Below are positions 6,203 to 8,102 of a DNA stretch of 8,102 nt, piece after piece; the first letter of the stretch is position 1; each line of letters begins with the position of its first letter. The DNA lies in NCBI GenBank assembly GCA_020442235.1, contig JAGRKQ010000111.1, forward strand, positions 1 through 8,102. The letters run 5' to 3'. This stretch comes from Hyphomicrobiaceae bacterium. Its GTDB lineage: Bacteria; Pseudomonadota; Alphaproteobacteria; Rhizobiales; MH13. Below the pieces are notes generated by a model, which had not been told where the DNA came from, made no database searches, and saw nothing but the letters and a program-made list of their open reading frames with translations. The position numbers and the translations under genes are program-made.

Positions 6203-6619
6203 TCAGCGCCCGAAACGCTCCACAATGGCGCGGGCGAGATCGGCGCCTTCGGACCTGTAAGTAGCGAGCACGGCCCGGCTGTTGCCGGTGCAGCGCGGCT
6301 GTGCGGCGACCACGAGGCGGAAGGCGCGGTTGTAGCGGTCGGCGAGCCTGTTGCGGGTTTCTTCGCCGAGGTCCTCGCCCTGCAACAGGGCCTGCATGTC
6401 GGTCTCCGCGGAAGGCGCATCGAGCCCGCACAAGGGCTCGAGATGGGCGAGCGTGCCGAGGATCTCCGCAAGGCGCAGGAGATCGGCCTCGAAGGGCGGC
6501 GCCGGAATGGCGGTCTGTGCGCCGGAAGGGCCGGCAGGAGCGCAAAGACACAGGAAGGAAAGCACGGCCGCGGCAGCCCATTGCCGTGCCTTGCGTCCCT
6601 TGATGTGGCCGGTTGCCAT
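6203..6619 (-). CDS. TIGR02301 family protein, secreted, function unknown
   Basis: A 138-residue protein matching, by recollection of its pattern, the TIGR02301 conserved hypothetical family of Rhizobiales. A basic n-region (KGRKAR, 8-12) and a hydrophobic stretch (14-30) form a signal peptide, with cleavage likely near Ala34-Gln35. The mature domain starts with LLRLAEILGTLAHLEPLCG, continues with a helix around MQALLQGEDLGEETRNRLADRYNRAFR, and has a second cysteine in QPRCTGN. Cys64 and Cys100 are the only cysteines of the mature part and may form a disulfide in the periplasm. The ATG at 6619 is preceded by GGAGG with a 9-nt spacer, supporting the start. It is transcribed away from the tRNA-Gln gene, so the 52 nt between them must carry signals for both directions. 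No function is established for the family as far as I know. Confidence 0.87.
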   Translation of the reverse strand: MATGHIKGRKARQWAAAAVLSFLCLCAPAGPSGAQTAIPAPPFEADLLRLAEILGTLAHLEPLCGLDAPSAETDMQALLQGEDLGEETRNRLADRYNRAFRLVVAAQPRCTGNSRAVLATYRSEGADLARAIVERFGR

Positions 6620-6628
6620 TGCCGGAAG

Positions 6629-6633
6629 CCTCC
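6629..6633 (-). promoter_or_regulatory. Shine-Dalgarno of the TIGR02301-family gene
   Basis: GGAGG on the - strand, 9 nt before the ATG at 6619, in the short gap shared with the tRNA gene. It supports the chosen start. Confidence 0.55.
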
Positions 6634-6671
6634 GCTAATCCTCGCGAACCGGCGCGACCGTATCTGCGCAC

Positions 6672-6746
6672 TGGGGCGTAGCCAAGTGGTAAGGCAGCGG
6701 ATTTTGATTCCGCCATCCGTAGGTTCGAATCCTGCCGCCCCAGCCA
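6672..6746 (+). tRNA. tRNA-Gln (anticodon TTG)
   Basis: A complete 75-nt cloverleaf. The acceptor stem TGGGGCG (6672-6678) pairs fully with CGCCCCA (6736-6742), followed by discriminator G and an encoded CCA (6744-6746). The anticodon stem GCGGA/TCCGC encloses loop TTTTGAT with anticodon TTG at 6704-6706, reading CAA (and CAG by wobble). The T-loop shows the standard GGTTCGAATCC. A weak upstream promoter can be drawn, TTGCCA at 6613-6618 with TAATCC at 6636-6641, but this is tentative. No T-rich terminator follows in the 45 nt before the stop of the convergent gene. Confidence 0.97.
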
Positions 6747-6791
6747 GAGCGCAGCCGGCTGTTCCGCAGCATGCCGATCATGTTCTGCCGC

Positions 6792-8102
6792 TCAGGGCTG
6801 CGTCTTGGCGGTGATGTAATCCTGCGTCGCCTGGATCATGCGCGCAGCCTGGGTGTTGCCCTGCCAGGTGTCGACGGCATAGTCGACGGCGCCGGCAATC
6901 AGCCCCTGCGGCCCGATATTGGGAACGGGCATTGTCCAGCCATTGGGCAGTTCCACCTCACGCATCGGGCCGAAATAGGACCAGGCCTCTTCTGCCAGCG
7001 GGCTCGGTGTGGTCTTGATCGCGAAGGTCCCGACCTCGACGGTGTTCTGGCGTTTGTTGCCTTTCGCGTCGATGACATCGACGGGATTGGCGCCGTTGGC
7101 CAGCGCCGTGACGAGTTCATCCGGACTGGCCTTGGCCTCGCCGGCAAGCTCGGTCTTCACCTTGACGTCGAGACGCTCGTTGAGCCCGACCGTTGCTTCC
7201 GCGCCGGCGGCCGGCTTGACGTAGTAGTCGGCATCCGCGCCCGTCACATCGAAGGTGATGATGTCCCACAGCGAGCCCGCGGCCGGGTCGACGCTGACCG
7301 ATTGCGTGCGCCCGACCTCGACGCTGAGCGTTGCCTTGCCGGAGACCTCGGCGCCGTTGACGCCCGCGCCGAGCGCCGTGCCCGGAGGAGTGACGCCGGC
7401 CTTCTGGTAGTCCTTTTGGTAGACCGTCAGCGTCATGGCCCGCGGGTCGAAGGTGATGCCGCGCTTGGTGCCATACTCGTAGGCAATACCGCCAAGACCG
7501 GGGATCAGAACCTCAAGGTCCGGCAGGACGGTCTGAACCACCTTGCCCAGCGTCGACTTGGCCTTGCTGACCTGCCATTCGGCGCTGACCTTGCCGGGGA
7601 ACAGTGCATCGAGATAGCTCGCGGCAAAGGCGCGCTCTTCCTCCGGAAGGGCCTCCCAGGCCTGCGTGATCGAGCCGGCGGCCGCCCCGGCCGAATTGGC
7701 CAGGCTCTGCGGCCAGTTGCGCGGGGTTTCCGGCGGCTGGGGACGCTGCCAGGCCTCGTCCCAGGCATAAACATCGCCGGCTTGTGGCCCGCTCGCCTGT
7801 GCTGCGGTCAAGGGCCCCTGTGTGACGGGCGCCGTTTTCGGTTCCAGTCCAACGGCATTGGGATTGCCCGGAACGACGGGATTGGGATCGTTATAGACAT
7901 AGGACGGCCCGGCCTGCGTCTCTACGCTCGCGGTGCCGTCATATGTGCCGGATGCCGAAAGCCCAGGCACCTCGGTTGAAAGAACCGGTCCGCTCACCTC
8001 AAGGCCGGGATCGATGGGTTCGACCGCATAGACGACGGGGGCAGGGAGGACTGCGGGTGTCTCTGATCCGTTGGTGATGATGGGCAGGTAGATGGTCGTT
8101 GC
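6792..8102 (-). CDS. Large protein of unknown function, C-terminal part (5' end outside window)
   Basis: The - strand frame is open from the right window edge to the TGA at 6792-6794, giving 436 residues with no convincing start. The GTG at 7997 is internal, since the preceding codons (TIYLPIITNG, VVYAVEPIDPG) read as normal protein, so the N-terminus lies beyond 8102. The first 110 or so visible residues are rich in Pro, Val, Thr and Gly (NDPNPVVPGNPNAVG), like a linker in a surface or secreted protein. A helical stretch follows (ALPEEERAFAASYLDALFPG), then a glycine-containing segment (VLIPGLGGIAYEYGTKRG), Val/Thr-rich probable beta strands (SGKATLSVEVGRTQSVSVDP; VGLNERLDVKVKTELAG), and a C-terminal part with NGWTMPVPNIGPQG ending in DYITAKTQP. 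There are no cysteines or transmembrane segments in the visible part. I do not recognise a family. The opposite-strand frame is Arg/Gly/Asp-rich and looks like a shadow. Confidence 0.8.
   Translation of the reverse strand, partial: ATTIYLPIITNGSETPAVLPAPVVYAVEPIDPGLEVSGPVLSTEVPGLSASGTYDGTASVETQAGPSYVYNDPNPVVPGNPNAVGLEPKTAPVTQGPLTAAQASGPQAGDVYAWDEAWQRPQPPETPRNWPQSLANSAGAAAGSITQAWEALPEEERAFAASYLDALFPGKVSAEWQVSKAKSTLGKVVQTVLPDLEVLIPGLGGIAYEYGTKRGITFDPRAMTLTVYQKDYQKAGVTPPGTALGAGVNGAEVSGKATLSVEVGRTQSVSVDPAAGSLWDIITFDVTGADADYYVKPAAGAEATVGLNERLDVKVKTELAGEAKASPDELVTALANGANPVDVIDAKGNKRQNTVEVGTFAIKTTPSPLAEEAWSYFGPMREVELPNGWTMPVPNIGPQGLIAGAVDYAVDTWQGNTQAARMIQATQDYITAKTQP

Noticed and set aside
6672..6746. 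tRNA-Gln as an attachment site of an integrated element
   Set aside because: No second copy of the tRNA 3' end and no integrase is visible in the window; the gene is simply intact.
6771..7979. 402-codon + strand open frame opposite the large unknown protein
   Set aside because: Composition is Arg/Gly/Asp/Leu-rich, typical of antisense shadows. The - strand frame has a natural composition and runs continuously to the window edge.
7995..7997. GTG at 7997 as the start of the large - strand protein
   Set aside because: The frame continues without a stop to the edge with protein-like codons, and no Shine-Dalgarno precedes this GTG.

Overview
The window reads as a chromosomal segment of a high-GC alphaproteobacterium, most likely of the Hyphomicrobiales (Rhizobiales) group. 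The main reason is a gene recognised as a TIGR02301-type small secreted protein, which I know mainly from that order. The style of the neighbouring genes and the strong G/C preference at third codon positions agree. Species cannot be read from the sequence, and all family assignments are by eye.

Left part (1-4361, + strand): four co-directional genes. The first three form a tight fatty-acyl-CoA type operon: the C-terminal three quarters of a DmdC-like acyl-CoA dehydrogenase, a crotonase whose active site looks like an enoyl-CoA isomerase rather than a hydratase, and an HSDL2-like short-chain dehydrogenase. They could act in turn on an acyl-CoA (dehydrogenation, double-bond shift, redox at a hydroxyl or carbonyl), but the substrate is unknown. 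A dihydroorotase-family amidohydrolase follows after 62 nt with its own strong Shine-Dalgarno. It carries Gln where the first metal-binding His normally sits, so its real reaction is open.

Middle (4374-6619): a secreted protein of unknown function on the - strand lies divergent to a LysE-family six-helix exporter on the + strand. Then come two - strand genes: an 87-residue cytoplasmic protein of unknown function and the TIGR02301-family secreted protein.

Right part (6672-8102): a complete tRNA-Gln(TTG) with encoded CCA, then the C-terminal 436 residues of a large unrecognised - strand protein whose frame stays open to the window edge.

There is no CRISPR array, insertion sequence, phage gene or toxin-antitoxin pair that I can support. 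No stretch over 300 bases lacks a gene. I did not find a clearly new multi-gene system. The most unusual items are the Gln-substituted dihydroorotase, the isomerase-like crotonase inside an acyl-CoA dehydrogenase/HSDL2-like operon, and the unrecognised large protein at the right edge.
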